A program made the position numbers and the translations under genes. This document shows positions 53,119 through 62,495 of a stretch of 64,000 nucleotides of DNA, piece after piece. The number at the start of each line of letters is the position of its first letter. The stretch's first letter is position 1. The stretch comes from Dama dama (Eukaryota; Chordata; Mammalia; Artiodactyla; Cervidae): the NCBI RefSeq assembly GCF_033118175.1, contig NC_083701.1, positions 12,295,501-12,359,500 on the forward strand. The letters run 5' to 3'. Under the pieces are notes generated by a model. That model was not told where the DNA came from. It saw only the letters and a program-made list of their open reading frames with translations, and did no database searches.

Positions 53119-53397
53119 GGACTTTTCCAGTAATTTAGTGGTTAAGACTCTGCCCTTCCAGTGTAGGGGGGCACAGTTCAATCCCTGATCAGGGAACTAA
53201 GATCCCACATGTCATGCACTGCAGACCAATAAATGATGTAGAAAACTTGAATGCCTCCGTGCAAAAATATAGCAACAACAACTGATCATACCTTGAACCA
53301 TATACAAAGATTAACTCAAAATGGATCATAGACCTAATGCAAGGCCCCAAAAGAATTAAAAAAAAAAAAAAAAAAAAAAAGACTAAATGAGGTAGAG
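53102..53397 (+). mobile_element. Composite CHR-SINE/L1 insertion with 17-bp TSD
   Basis: TSDs GACTAAATGAAGTAGAG (53102-53118) and GACTAAATGAGGTAGAG (53381-53397) differ at one base. Inside are, in order, a CHR 5' part (GTTAAGACTCTGCCCTTCCA, CCCTGATCAGGGAACTAAG; to about 53235), about 50 unassigned bases, an L1 ORF2-derived sense segment (TTAACTCAAAATGGATCATA; about 53285-53357) and a run of about 22 A. Confidence 0.82.
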
Positions 53398-53440
53398 AAT
53401 ACAATCTAAAACACCTGGTATATAGGAAATAATCAGTATA

Positions 53441-53694
53441 TTAAGATCTGTGCAAGCATGAACTTGGGAGGGGGGGAGAGATGAATGTACACGGTAATTG
53501 GCAAGTGCTAGAAAATGCTAGTGCACTAATCTGACACCTCCACTGCTTTTTAAATCCTTCAGAAAAGGGTAAGCCATGAGAGAATAGTAGAGTGGAGAGA
53601 ATCAGAAAAGTATCATATCCACTAAAGTTTAAAATCCTTGAAGCACCATTTCTTCATATAATAGCACCTCTTACAACAACTCTAGAAGATATTA
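53441..53694. other. Unassigned DNA
   Basis: Nothing recognised, apart from a G-run at 53468-53475. Confidence 0.5.
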
Positions 53695-53880
53695 ATAGTA
53701 ACACTAATGTTACAGCTGACACTTACATAGCCTTGATTGCCAAGCAATTTTCCAGATATCTCACATGTACACCTTCATTTATGCTTCACAACGACCCTGT
53801 CAGGTTGGTTCTATTATCTGTCTTATCTTATATATAAGGTTACAAGGTCATGCATAGGATAAGTAATTTCACACTTTCAC
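53695..53880 (-). repeat. MIR/L2-type fragment, antisense
   Basis: CAGCTGACACTTACATAGCC, CATTTATGCTTCACAACGAC and AGGTTGGTTCTATTATCTGT follow the antisense 3' part of MIR or L2. Confidence 0.65.
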
Positions 53881-53894
53881 ACAAGTATTCACTG

Positions 53895-53999
53895 GTACCC
53901 TGCTCTTGGACTTCCAGCCCCCAGAAGTGTCAGAAATAATTTCTGTTGTTTAAACCCCCAGTCTATAATTTGTGATAGCATCCTCAACTGACCAAAACA
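53895..53999 (+). mobile_element. MLT1-type LTR 3' end, sense
   Basis: TCTTGGACTTCCAGCCCCCA, GAAATAATTTCTGTTGTTTA and CCCCCAGTCTATAATTTGTG are the 3' end of an MLT1 LTR. The 5' part is not visible. Confidence 0.8.
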
Positions 54000-54949
54000 C
54001 AGAGTAAGACAAGTGCAAAAATAAGACAAACAGTGAGCAATGAAGCAATTCCCATATGAAAAATACACTCATCTCCTCCATATGTTCAGGGACGTGGGGC
54101 ATTAATTTGAAGTCATATAGGTCATTTATTTATTTTTTTATATTATAGCAGAGTGCTCTCTAGTGCTAAGAATTTTGCATCCTGATCTTAGTTTTTTTTA
54201 AAGAAAGTTGATATTTTATTCCTATTTGTTTTATACAGAACTTTTTTATGGCACATTTCAATAACTTGCCTCCCATAAATTTTGAATCACTTTTGAAGCA
54301 CAGTGAGAAAAATGTACAAACCTTGAAACTGCACAGAGAGCATATTATGTATGTTCTGAAGAAGAAAGCTAATTTAGAGGCAGCTTCAGGTCACTAGACA
54401 GATACAGAGTAAGGCTCCCTCAGTAAATGGAAGGGCGGCACTTAAGCCTTTCTCACAAGTTAGTTCTTATTTTCTCAGTATGACCCATGCTATTCCCGAA
54501 AACTCTGAAGTCCAGGGCAGGAGAATTCATGCTCACTTCTCAAACACACTTTATTGTTTATTGTTTCTGAGGCTCCTAAAGTCAAAAAAAATAGGTTGAG
54601 TGTGTGTGACATAATGGTCTCTGCCAACAAAGAATTTAAAGCCCAGCCAAGGAACAAAATAATAGCAATATCTTATGTTTGCACAGTGCTGTATACAGGG
54701 CACTTTTATCCTAACTCAGCAGGACTTAATGCTCCTCTTAATGATACTCTCAGGATGCATGGAGTAGAAAGGCTTGGGGAGGGATGGTGTTGGAACCTTG
54801 CTGGGGTCCTACCATTTCATAATATGACAATTGCCTTAGGTGGTTATAGCAGGACTGGAATTCCAGGCAACATTTCAGTATTTGAACTCAGATGACTGAC
54901 CCCAAAGAAGACTTGGAGAACCCATGGGAAAAAAATATTAACTACAGAG
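54000..54949. other. Unassigned DNA
   Basis: No repeat I can name in 950 bp. The 113-residue frame at 54554-54895 has no domain. Confidence 0.5.
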
Positions 54950-55185
54950 TTAATGAGAACTAACATTTAAACATCATTTGCTAAGTGATAAGAGGTTTGC
55001 CAATACTTATTTATTGCTGGGGAGAACTCGATAAGTTGTAGTATTATTATTCCAATTTTGCTGCAGAGGAAATTGAGGCACTGTAGGTTAAATAGTTAGT
55101 TCAAGATCACAGTGTGCCCAGTGGCTGGGATTTGAACCCAAGCCTCTAACTCCACATCTCCTGCTCTTAAGCACGATGTTTCACG
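54950..55185 (-). repeat. MIR SINE, antisense, near full length
   Basis: ATCATTTGCTAAGTGATAAG, ATTATTATTCCAATTTTGCT, GCAGAGGAAATTGAGGCACT, GGCTGGGATTTGAACCCAAG and CATCTCCTGCTCTTAAGC cover the whole antisense MIR. Confidence 0.88.
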
Positions 55186-55224
55186 GATGTCAACATCTTA
55201 GATCCCAGAGATAACAAATCATAC

Positions 55225-55310
55225 AAAAGTTCAGGAGAATCAGATAGTATGTGTGCTGTGAATACAGAGATGAAGATGCAGCCCTGCCCTTGAGAAACAC
55301 AATGCTTCAC
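55225..55310 (-). repeat. L2 LINE fragment, antisense
   Basis: GTGTGCTGTGAATACAGAGA then GCAGCCCTGCCCTTGAGAAA follow the antisense L2 3' UTR. Confidence 0.6.
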
Positions 55311-55679
55311 AAGTCGGCCAAGAAACCTTGGAAGTGTGGTGAAACGGGGCTGAGTAGCCACGGGGCCAGCAGCGCAGCAGAGGAGGAGAATGGAGAAGAG
55401 CTTTTCCTTAAAAGTAAAAGTTCCTCGGGGTAGGAGCTGCCTCATCCTTAAGCTTCCCAGAATTTCTCCATAAGATCTAGATGAGATGTAATCCAGTGCC
55501 CCAGCCCAATTCATCCCACTTTCTCTATGTCATTCTTCTTGAACGTTTGATGCTATTGACACAAGGGCATTTTCTCATGGAGAAGGGCAAGACTCAAACA
55601 GCAAAGTACAACAAATAGAGTCACAAAGGAATGAAGATAAAGTACTCTGAGAGGGAAGAATGAGTAAGCATTGATTTTG
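55311..55679. other. Unassigned DNA
   Basis: No repeat recognised. The 115-residue minus frame (55167-55514) crosses MIR and L2 sequence and is therefore not a gene. Confidence 0.5.
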
Positions 55680-55770
55680 CATTTGGTGTAGTAGAGGTAT
55701 CTTCCCAAAGGAGGTAAAATTTAAGTGGGATCTTGAAGAAGGACCTGAAATTTGCCACCAGTAAGGAAAT
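55680..55770 (-). repeat. L2-like fragment, antisense
   Basis: AGGAGGTAAAATTTAAGTGG, GATCTTGAAGAAGGACCTG resembles an antisense L2 internal block. Confidence 0.5.
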
Positions 55771-55834
55771 GGGTCAAAACATGGGTCAGCCTATGCAGAG
55801 ATTTCTGAACCAAATGACTAAATGAATTTTTTGG

Positions 55835-55915
55835 AGAACTTGTTACAAAACAACCCCTTAATTCATAACCTTGAGATTCTGATTCAAGTGACCTGGAGTT
55901 TGTTTGGGAGCTTGG
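55835..55915 (+). mobile_element. MER5A-like fragment
   Basis: GAACTTGTTACAAAACAACC, CCTTGAGATTCTGATTCAAG then TGACCTGGAGTTTGTTTGGG is the middle of MER5A. Confidence 0.5.
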
Positions 55916-56904
55916 GTTTGTACTAAGTCACCCAGAACTCTTCATGAGCTCATTGGTGAGCTGTTTTGGAGTGATGCCCTATATACACACATTTGTTTGT
56001 GAAAGGCCAGAATGTGTCAAAGAAAAGGTAAGCATTTCCATGAAGCTTTTGAGGGGGTTGACTGAAAAGAAGAGGTGAGAGATGCGGCAGAAAACATAGG
56101 TGGGAACTGGAGTGTGGGGAATCTGATGATCTTGTAGGCACTGGGGGGCCTGTACAGTTGTCAAGCAGGGGAGCCCCCTTATCAGGTGGCATTTTTAGCA
56201 AGACAAGTCTGGTGGGATTTGGGGGGACTAATTACATTTGGTACACCTAAAGGCAAAGAGAACATACAAAAAGGTTTTATAATAATCTCATGGGAGGATG
56301 GCCTTATTGAAGGCAGAGGACTAGAAGACAGTTCTATGATGAAAAGGCAAAGGCCACCATCAGTCATTTGGTTTTGCTTTTCTTTGGTGGTACATGACAT
56401 TCATTCTTTGTCATTACTTGAGACTTGTTATGAAAACTCTCTTTATTGGAAAAAAAATTTTTTTTCCCATCTCACTTCCTTAACAGTCAAGAAAATCAAA
56501 GGAAAACTGACTTTTTTTGGGGGGAAGATTAAATTTGTTCATCTAAAAGCTGGCTACACAATTCTTCAGACAATGTCAGACTTTATATGGACATCAGTTT
56601 GTATCAGGACTTGAAGGAGAATCAGATAAACCCTAGGAAATAAAATGTTTCATATGTTTAAGACTGACGGAGGCAAGTAGATAATTTGGTACCATTTTGT
56701 GACAAATTCTAGCCACCTGTCCCCAAATATTTTCTACTTTAGCATATTTCTTTCATCTACCCGCCTGATGGCATCACTTTGGGTTCTATATTCAAAATAA
56801 TGGAAGGGGGATTTTTGAAGATGAATTTTAATAAATACCAAAATGTAGGATTGTGTGGGAAAAGTAAAGGGAGTGGAGAAATTTAATATGCTTCAAATGA
56901 AAAT
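55916..56904. other. Unassigned DNA
   Basis: About 1 kb without recognised repeats. The 142-residue plus frame (56186-56614) shows no domain, no known family and no splice context, so I do not call it. Confidence 0.45.
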
Positions 56905-57165
56905 ATAATTTTATAGATACCTATAAAAATGTTCATACCTTTTAAGCAGTAATTTCCCTACTGAGAATTTATCCTAAGAACATAATTTTGAAAGAGAAAA
57001 AAAACTTATGAAAGCAAAGGTTTTGGAGCAGCGTTATCTATTTAGCAAAAATCAAGACAAAAACAAACAAAAAAAGATAAACCCCTAACTATTCCAAGCA
57101 CAATAGGATGGTTAAATAAGTTATGCTAAACAATTGGTAGCATAATGAATTTTTTTTTTTTTTTA
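56905..57165 (+). repeat. Old L1M fragment, sense
   Basis: AAAATGTTCATACCTTTTAA, AATTTATCCTAAGAACATAA, GAGCAGCGTTATCTATTTAG and CACAATAGGATGGTTAAATA follow the sense 3' end of an L1MC/ME-type element. Confidence 0.75.
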
Positions 57166-57229
57166 CCAAAGTTATAGCTGATCAAAAAAAGGGTGATTTT
57201 TTTCTTTAGAAACTTCATAATAGCAGTTA

Positions 57230-57408
57230 GTAAATATAGCCCACTGCCTGTTTTGTAAATGAAGTGTTACTGAAACATAACCATGCCCCTTCCGGTACAG
57301 ATTTCAAGCTACAGTGGTAGAGATGAGCAGCCGCACACAGACCAGGAGGGCTGAGAAACTGAAAATATTCACCATCTGGATCTTTAGGGAGAAAAGTTTG
57401 CTGACTGT
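57230..57408 (+). mobile_element. hAT-type non-autonomous DNA transposon fragment
   Basis: GCCCACTGCCTGTTTTGTAA, GAAACATAACCATGCCCCTT, AATATTCACCATCTGGATCT and AAAAGTTTGCTGAC are hallmarks of a mammalian hAT MER element. The family is not resolved. Confidence 0.6.
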
Positions 57409-57479
57409 GCTTTACACTACAGGAACATTTCTTAGATGTGTATACCATGAGTTCTCACAACAAAGAGTGGAATCTAGGA

Positions 57480-57650
57480 GCGTGACAGACCTGACAGACA
57501 CAAGTGTGCATGTTGGCTCTGCCACTTTCTACCGCATGACCCTGCAGGGAGAACTTACTCTCAGAGCCTCCGTTTTTTCATCTGTGACATGAGGATCACT
57601 CCTTCCTTAGAGTGTTTCTAAGGCTATTTGAGATCGTGTTTGTAGCACAC
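57480..57650 (+). repeat. MIR SINE, sense
   Basis: GTTGGCTCTGCCACTTTCTA, CCGCATGACCCTGCAGGGAG, GCCTCCGTTTTTTCATCTGT and TAGAGTGTTTCTAAGGCTAT follow the sense MIR. Confidence 0.82.
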
Positions 57651-57664
57651 ATAACTTGACGGTG

Positions 57665-57915
57665 CAGACATGGTCATGTCACAGTCCTGGGTACCACCAG
57701 GACTCTCCGAGGGTCAGACACACAGAGTTCAACTCCCCATGCAACTCTGTGACCTTGGGGGTAGTTACTTATCTCCCTAAGCCTCAATCCTCAATCTACT
57801 CATAATGTAAGATGAAGATGATGATGAGATTCTATCAGCGGTTCACCCTGTACATGAGAAACCAACATGAGAAAATATCTGTAAAATATTTAGCATAGTA
57901 TCTGGTACCTATGTC
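57665..57915 (+). repeat. MIR SINE, sense (second in tandem)
   Basis: GGGTCAGACACACAGAGTTC, CAACTCTGTGACCTTGGGGG, TTATCTCCCTAAGCCTCAAT and AATATTTAGCATAGTATCTG are a second, separate MIR in the same orientation. Confidence 0.78.
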
Positions 57916-58034
57916 CATGCTCTTCAACAGGTACCTAAAATCCTGCTCCCTCTCACATCCCGTTTCTATTCCATCATGCAAACATAATACTGACACCCTT
58001 TTGTTTAAATTCATGTGTCCCAATTACCTTCTCA

Positions 58035-58161
58035 GTGAAGTCTGGACTCCTTAACCTCGCAAGGCCCCTGAAGACTGGGGTTTCTGCTACCCTCTACAGG
58101 TTTATCATCCCATGTCTCCATCTTGCCTCCTCCCTCCTGTCCCACAGCTACAACATTTAGC
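58035..58161 (+). repeat. L2 LINE fragment, sense
   Basis: TCTGGACTCCTTAACCTCGC, AAGGCCCCTGAAGACTGGGG and CCATCTTGCCTCCTCCCTCC match the L2 'CAAGGCCCT... CTGGC' block. Confidence 0.6.
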
Positions 58162-58478
58162 ATAGTTCAGTGGGCCTGCCTTATGCCAAGGGGTCCTGCA
58201 TCCTTGGATTTAACCAACCATGATGGAACATATTCAGAAAAAAATTCTAGAAAGTTTCAAAAAAGCAAAACTTGAATCTGCCACACACAGGAACTATTCA
58301 CATAGCATTTACGTTGTATTAAGTATTATAAACAATCTAGGGATGATTTAAAGTAATAGGAGTATATGTGTGGTTTATATACAAATACTACAACATGCTA
58401 TGTAAGGGGCTTGAGCATGTTTGGTATCCACTGGGGTCCTGGAACCAATGCCCGGTGTATAATCAAGGGGCTACTGTA
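58162..58478 (+). mobile_element. MER2-like Tigger-type (TcMar) non-autonomous transposon
   Basis: GGGTCCTGCATCCTTGGATT, AACCATGATGGAACATATTC, CATAGCATTTACGTTGTATT, GATGATTTAAAGTAATAGG and GGGTCCTGGAACCAATGCCC are near-complete MER2-type text. TA lies at both ends (58163-58164 and 58477-58478), as expected for Tigger TSDs. Confidence 0.82.
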
Positions 58479-58639
58479 CCTAAATAAATAGCCCAGTAAT
58501 AGCTATTTTGATTTTTTTAAGTTAATGAATATTGAGTAGGTTTTGAATGGAGACATGTGACTATATTACTTAAAAATACAAAACAACCTAACACTGACAG
58601 AATGTGGCATCTGCTATGGTAAGAGCTATATAAAACTCA
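58479..58639. other. Unassigned DNA
   Basis: Nothing recognised. Confidence 0.5.
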
Positions 58640-58830
58640 CTCGCCGAGCCCTTAAACCACTCTACAAGGTGAGAATACCTATAAGCTTCATGCTGTAGTT
58701 GAGAAAACTAAAGCACAAAGATGTTGAATAATTCAGTCAGAGTCACCTAGGTGGCAAGTAACAAACCTAGGATTTAAATTCAAGCAACTAGGTGCAGAAT
58801 GTGCTCTGTTTAACACATTGTTAAATTTCC
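58640..58830 (-). repeat. MIR SINE, antisense
   Basis: AACTAAAGCACAAAGATGTT, AATTCAGTCAGAGTCACCTA, GGATTTAAATTCAAGCAACT and GTGCTCTGTTTAACAC follow the antisense MIR. Confidence 0.75.
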
Positions 58831-59038
58831 CCTTACAACATAAATAGAACTGAAATTAGAGTTGACAGAATAATTTAAAAGACTGGTAATGCAAAGCCTG
58901 GTTGAAGATGTAGAACAACTAAAACCCTCATATATTTCTGGTAGGAGTGTAAATTGGTACAACTACTTTGAAACACTTCTTCATCAGCATCTCTTCAAGT
59001 ACATGCTTTATCCTGTGACTCAGCAATTCCCAAGAGAT

Positions 59039-59245
59039 ACGAATGCATGTAAAAGTGAGAGTCACTCAATCATGTCCCACTCTTTGTGATTATACAGTCC
59101 ATGGAATTCTCCAGGCTACAAGACTGTAGTGGGGAGCCGTTCCCTTCTGCAGGGGATCTTACCAACCCAGGGATCGAACCCAGGTCTTCCACATTGCAAG
59201 CAGATGCTTTACCAGCTGAGTCACAAGGGAAGCCAACGAATGCAT
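59039..59245 (-). mobile_element. Bov-tA-type SINE, antisense, with perfect 10-bp TSD, nested in L1
   Basis: GAGAGTCACTCAATCATGTC, CCATGGAATTCTCCAGGCTA, GCAGGGGATCTTACCAACCC and GAGTCACAAGGGAAGCC. ACGAATGCAT is exact at 59039-59048 and 59236-59245. Confidence 0.95.
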
Positions 59246-59258
59246 AGGTCAGTTAAAG

Positions 59259-59451
59259 CAGTGGTTCCTAACCTTAATGTGACTGGATGTGAGTTTCCTG
59301 GAAACAATTTTTCAATGGACTGGGTGGTGCTGAGGGTGCTTTGGGGATGATACAAGCACATTACATTTATCATGCACTTTATTTCTATTTTTATCACATC
59401 AGCTCCACCTCAGATCATCAGGCATTAGCTCCCAGAGGTTGGGGAGCTTTG
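59259..59451 (+). mobile_element. hAT-type non-autonomous DNA transposon, nested in L1
   Basis: CAGTGGTTCCTAACCTTAAT, GAAACAATTTTTCAATGGAC, CCACCTCAGATCATCAGGCA and GAGGTTGGGGAGCTTTGACC are the ends of a mammalian hAT MER element with the middle deleted. AGTTAAAG (59251-59258) and ACCTAAAG (59452-59459) agree at 6 of 8, a plausible 8-bp TSD. Confidence 0.75.
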
Positions 59452-59841
59452 ACCTAAAGGACATGAACAAAAATATTTACAGCAGCTTTCTTTAATAATA
59501 TTTCCCAAATGGAAACAATCCAAACAGATAGGTGAAAGAATACATTAGAATAAATCTAATGTATTTGTACAACAACATAGTATTACACAATAGTAAAATT
59601 GAAAAAACAAGTGCTACATAAAATAATGAGTAACTTTTCCAAACATATTAATGAGCAAAGTAAGCCAGACACAAAGAGTGCATTCTATACAATCCCACTT
59701 ATATACATTTTAGGAACAGACAAAATTAATCCATCTGAAAAGAAGCACCTGGATGTATGTGTCAGGGAGAGGGTAAAATATTTGATTAGGAAGGGGCATG
59801 AGAGCTGAAGACTCCTTCAGTCCTGGAAATCTGCTTCAGCT

Positions 59842-60086
59842 AAGTAGTTACATGGGGCCTCCTTGGTGGCTCAGCTGATAAAGGATTTGCCTGCCAATGC
59901 AGGAGATGCAAGAGACATGGGTTTGTCCCTGGGTCCAGAAGATCCCCTGGAGAAGGAGATGGCAATCCACTCCAGTACTCTTGCCTGGAGAATCAATTCC
60001 ATGGGCAGAGGAGCCTGGCAGGCTACAGTCCATGCGGGTCACAAAAGAGACACAACTGAACGCATATACACGCAAGCAGTTACATG
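59842..60086 (+). mobile_element. Bov-tA SINE, sense, 13-bp TSD, nested in L1
   Basis: GGGCCTCCTTGGTGGCTCAG, CAGGAGATGCAAGAGACATG, GGAGATGGCAATCCACTCCA and GAGGAGCCTGGCAGGCTACA. AAGTAGTTACATG (59842-59854) and AAGCAGTTACATG (60074-60086) differ at one base. Confidence 0.95.
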
Positions 60087-60180
60087 TGTGTAGATATGCA
60101 TGAACCCATCAATGTGCACTCTTAAAAATTGTGCACATTAGTACACATACCTTATATCTCAAAATAAAATGTTAATGTAG

Positions 60181-61199
60181 GTCTTAGTAAACTGGAGACC
60201 TGTGGAATTTAGCTGAACAAGAAGAAACTGTTTATTTCTCAAAACAAACTCTCTGCCCTAACCCACCTATGAGTCTCCAGGTTGTACTACATTTAGAGTA
60301 ACATCAAATAGTGCACTGCTTCTCTAACAGACGAGCACAATTGGCCTTGCATTCTTAAGCAGAAGATCAAAACATAGAAGCAGGTTCCTTCCTCCTCAAA
60401 TGGTTAAGTGAGTAGATCTCCCTCACTGCTGCAGCAAGCAACCAATCAGTCAATAGCTGCAGGACCAAGAGCAACGGGGACTTTGCGAAGCATCCAAGAA
60501 TGGAGTCAGTGTATCATGATCTGCCCCAAGCCACAAGCTCCTGCCCTCCAACAATAAAAACCATCCACAGATGTTTGGATTCACTTTAAGAAAGTAGAAT
60601 TTCTATACAACTCCTAGACAGATACAAGGAACAGCTTGATTCTGGGTTGAGGAACATCTTAAAAATAGCAATTCCCATTGTTCAGAGTTACTCTGGCTGA
60701 CGAGTCCATGATTTCACAACTTGATAGAATTATGTAGCTATATATTGACTTTGCATTTGGGAGAACCTCAGGATTTGTTTCCTCATGGGGAAAATTTGGA
60801 TCCTATTGCAAATAAGAGCCAAGGACTTTTGAGGTTCACTGGTCTGCATGAGCTCACCTAGGAAGGGGGAGACCTAGAACTTTATCTGGTGATGTAAATG
60901 TTATATATCTCTCTTACTGCCCTTGACTACCTGAGATCTGAAAAAAAATCTCAAAATTTGATTTTAGCAAAGCCATACTTACAAACTTTCAGATTTGGCA
61001 TATATCTATTGATCGTTTACCATGCTCTTCAAAATGGGTGCAAAACTATACTTTGTAGTTGAGAAACTGTATTGGTCTAGCTTCCCATAATACTCTATCC
61101 CAGTAGAGCCAGAATTTGAAGCAAGATTTTCTGACCTTGGGAAAACTAAGACTCTAATTAGTTATAGTTGCTTCTTTAAAGTAAAATAGTAACATCTAA
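60181..61199. other. Unassigned DNA
   Basis: About 1 kb without a named repeat. CCAATCAGTCAATAGC at 60441 and CAACAATAAAAACC at 60550 are loosely LTR-like (CCAAT and polyadenylation motifs), but nothing else supports that. Confidence 0.4.
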
Positions 61200-61299
61200 G
61201 GCAAATAGATGGGGAAACAGTGGAAACAGGCTGACTTTATTTTTGGGGGCTCCAAACTCACTGCAGATGGTGACCGCAGTCATGAAGTTAAAAGACACT

Positions 61300-61825
61300 T
61301 CCAGATGTTCAAGCTGCTTTTAGAAAAGGCAGAGGAACCAAAGATCAAATTGCCAACATCCTCTGGATCATTGAAAAAGCAAGAGAATTCCAGAAAAACA
61401 TCTATTTCTGCTTTATTGACTATGCCAAAGCCTTTGACTGTGTGGATCACAATAAACCGTGGAAAATTCTGAAAGAGATGGGAATACCAGACCACCTGAC
61501 CTGCCTCTTGAGAAATCTGTATGCAGGTCAGGAAGCAACAGTTAGAAATGAACATGGAACAACAGACTAGTTCCAAATCAGGAAAGGAGTACATCAAGGC
61601 AGTATATTGTCACCCTGCTTATTTAACTTACATGCAGAGTACATCAAGAGAAATGCTGGGCTGGAAGAAACACAAGCTGGAATCAAGATTGCCGGGAGAA
61701 ATATCAATAACTTCAGATATGCAGATGACATCACCCTTACGGCAGAAGGTGAAGAAGAACTAAAGAGCCTCTTGGTGAAAGTGAAAGAGGAGAGTGAAAA
61801 AGTTGGCTTAAAGCTCAACATTTAG
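61300..61825 (+). pseudogene. BovB reverse transcriptase fragment
   Basis: Palm motifs are split between frames. 61209-61472 holds FQMFKLLLEKAEEPKIKLPT before a frameshift near 61430. The catalytic block NNFRYADDITLTAEGEEEL lies in frame 61607-61825. A TAG stop interrupts the 'GT..W' segment near 61568 and another follows SEKVGLKLNI at 61823. YADD is intact but the ORF is dead. Confidence 0.9.
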
Positions 61826-61871
61826 AAAACTAAGATCATGGCATCTGGTCCCATCACTTCATGGCAAACAG

Positions 61872-62357
61872 ATGGGGAAACAGTGGAAACAGTGGCTGAC
61901 TATTTTTCTGGGCTCCAAAATCACAGCAGATGGTGACTGCATCCATGAAATTAAAAGACGCTCACTACTTGGAAGAAATGTTATGATCAACCTAAACAGC
62001 ATATTAAAAAGCAGAGACCTTACTTTGTTAACAAAGGTCCATCTAGTCAAGGCTATGGTTTTTCTAGTAGTCATGTATGGATGTGAGAGTTGGACTGTGA
62101 AAAAAGCTGAGTGCCAAAGAATTGATGCTTTTGAACTGTGGTTATGGAGAAGACTCTTGAGAGTCCCTTGGACTGCAAGGAGATCCAACCATTCCATCCT
62201 AAAGGATATCAGTCCTGGGTGTTCATTGGAAGGACTGATGTTGAAGCTAAAACTCCAATACTTTGGCCACCTCATGCAAAGAGTTGACTCGTTGGAAAAG
62301 ACCCTAATGCTGGGAGGGATTGGGGGCAGGAGGAGAAGGGGACAACAGAGGATGTGA
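61872..62357 (+). pseudogene. BovB post-RT C-terminal domain, longest surviving frame
   Basis: A 161-residue frame with EIKRRSLLGRNVMINLNSIL, LVVMYGCESWTVKKAECQRI, ELWLWRRLLRVPWTARRSNH and LKLQYFGHLMQRVDSLEKTL, ending in GGIGGRRRRGQQRM at a TGA where neighbouring copies continue with RW. This is the C-terminal part of BovB, whose function is not firmly known. Confidence 0.92.
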
Positions 62358-62495
62358 TGGATGGATGGCATCACTGACTCAATGGGCATGAGTCTGAGTA
62401 AACTCCGGGAGTTGGTGATGGACAGGGAGGCCTGACATGCTGCAGTCCATGGGATCACAAAGAGTCGGACACAACTGAATGACTGAACTGAACTG

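Larger units (their letters stand above)
58890..60180 (+). mobile_element. L1 3' end, sense, holding three nested insertions
   Basis: GTTGAAGATGTAGAACAACT, TTCTGGTAGGAGTGTAAATT, GACTCAGCAATTCCCAAGAG, then GCAGCTTTCTTTAATAATAT, AATCCCACTTATATACATTT, GGGGCATGAGAGCTGAAG, and last GCACATTAGTACACATACCT then AAAATAAAATGTT. Together these form one L1 3' region in sense order. It is interrupted by a Bov-tA (59049-59235), a hAT element (about 59259-59451) and another Bov-tA (59855-60073). Confidence 0.82.
61200..62495 (+). mobile_element. BovB LINE, sense, non-collinear 5' end
   Basis: From 61297 onward the element is collinear BovB: RT palm (AAGCCTTTGACTGTGTGGAT), YADD box (near 61720), post-RT region and a 3' TGACTGAACTGAACTGAA end. 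The first about 97 bp (61200-61296) are instead a copy of its own post-RT segment at 61863-61958, in the same orientation. No TSD was identified. Confidence 0.93.

Noticed and set aside
55167..55514. 115-residue minus frame with a hydrophobic segment
   Set aside because: It crosses the end of a MIR and an L2 fragment, so a real coding region is improbable.
56186..56614. 142-residue plus frame as a small gene
   Set aside because: No recognisable motif, no promoter or splice context, and low-complexity T- and A-runs within it. It cannot be supported from sequence alone.
60430..60570. CCAAT and AATAAA-like motifs as an LTR
   Set aside because: No matching repeat body, no terminal TG/CA with TSD, and single short motifs are common by chance.
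61859..62458. 199-residue minus-strand frame, the longest in the window, as a host gene
   Set aside because: It lies antisense to the C-terminal region of a BovB, and matching frames occur antisense to the other BovB copies. It is a shadow of the LINE coding strand.
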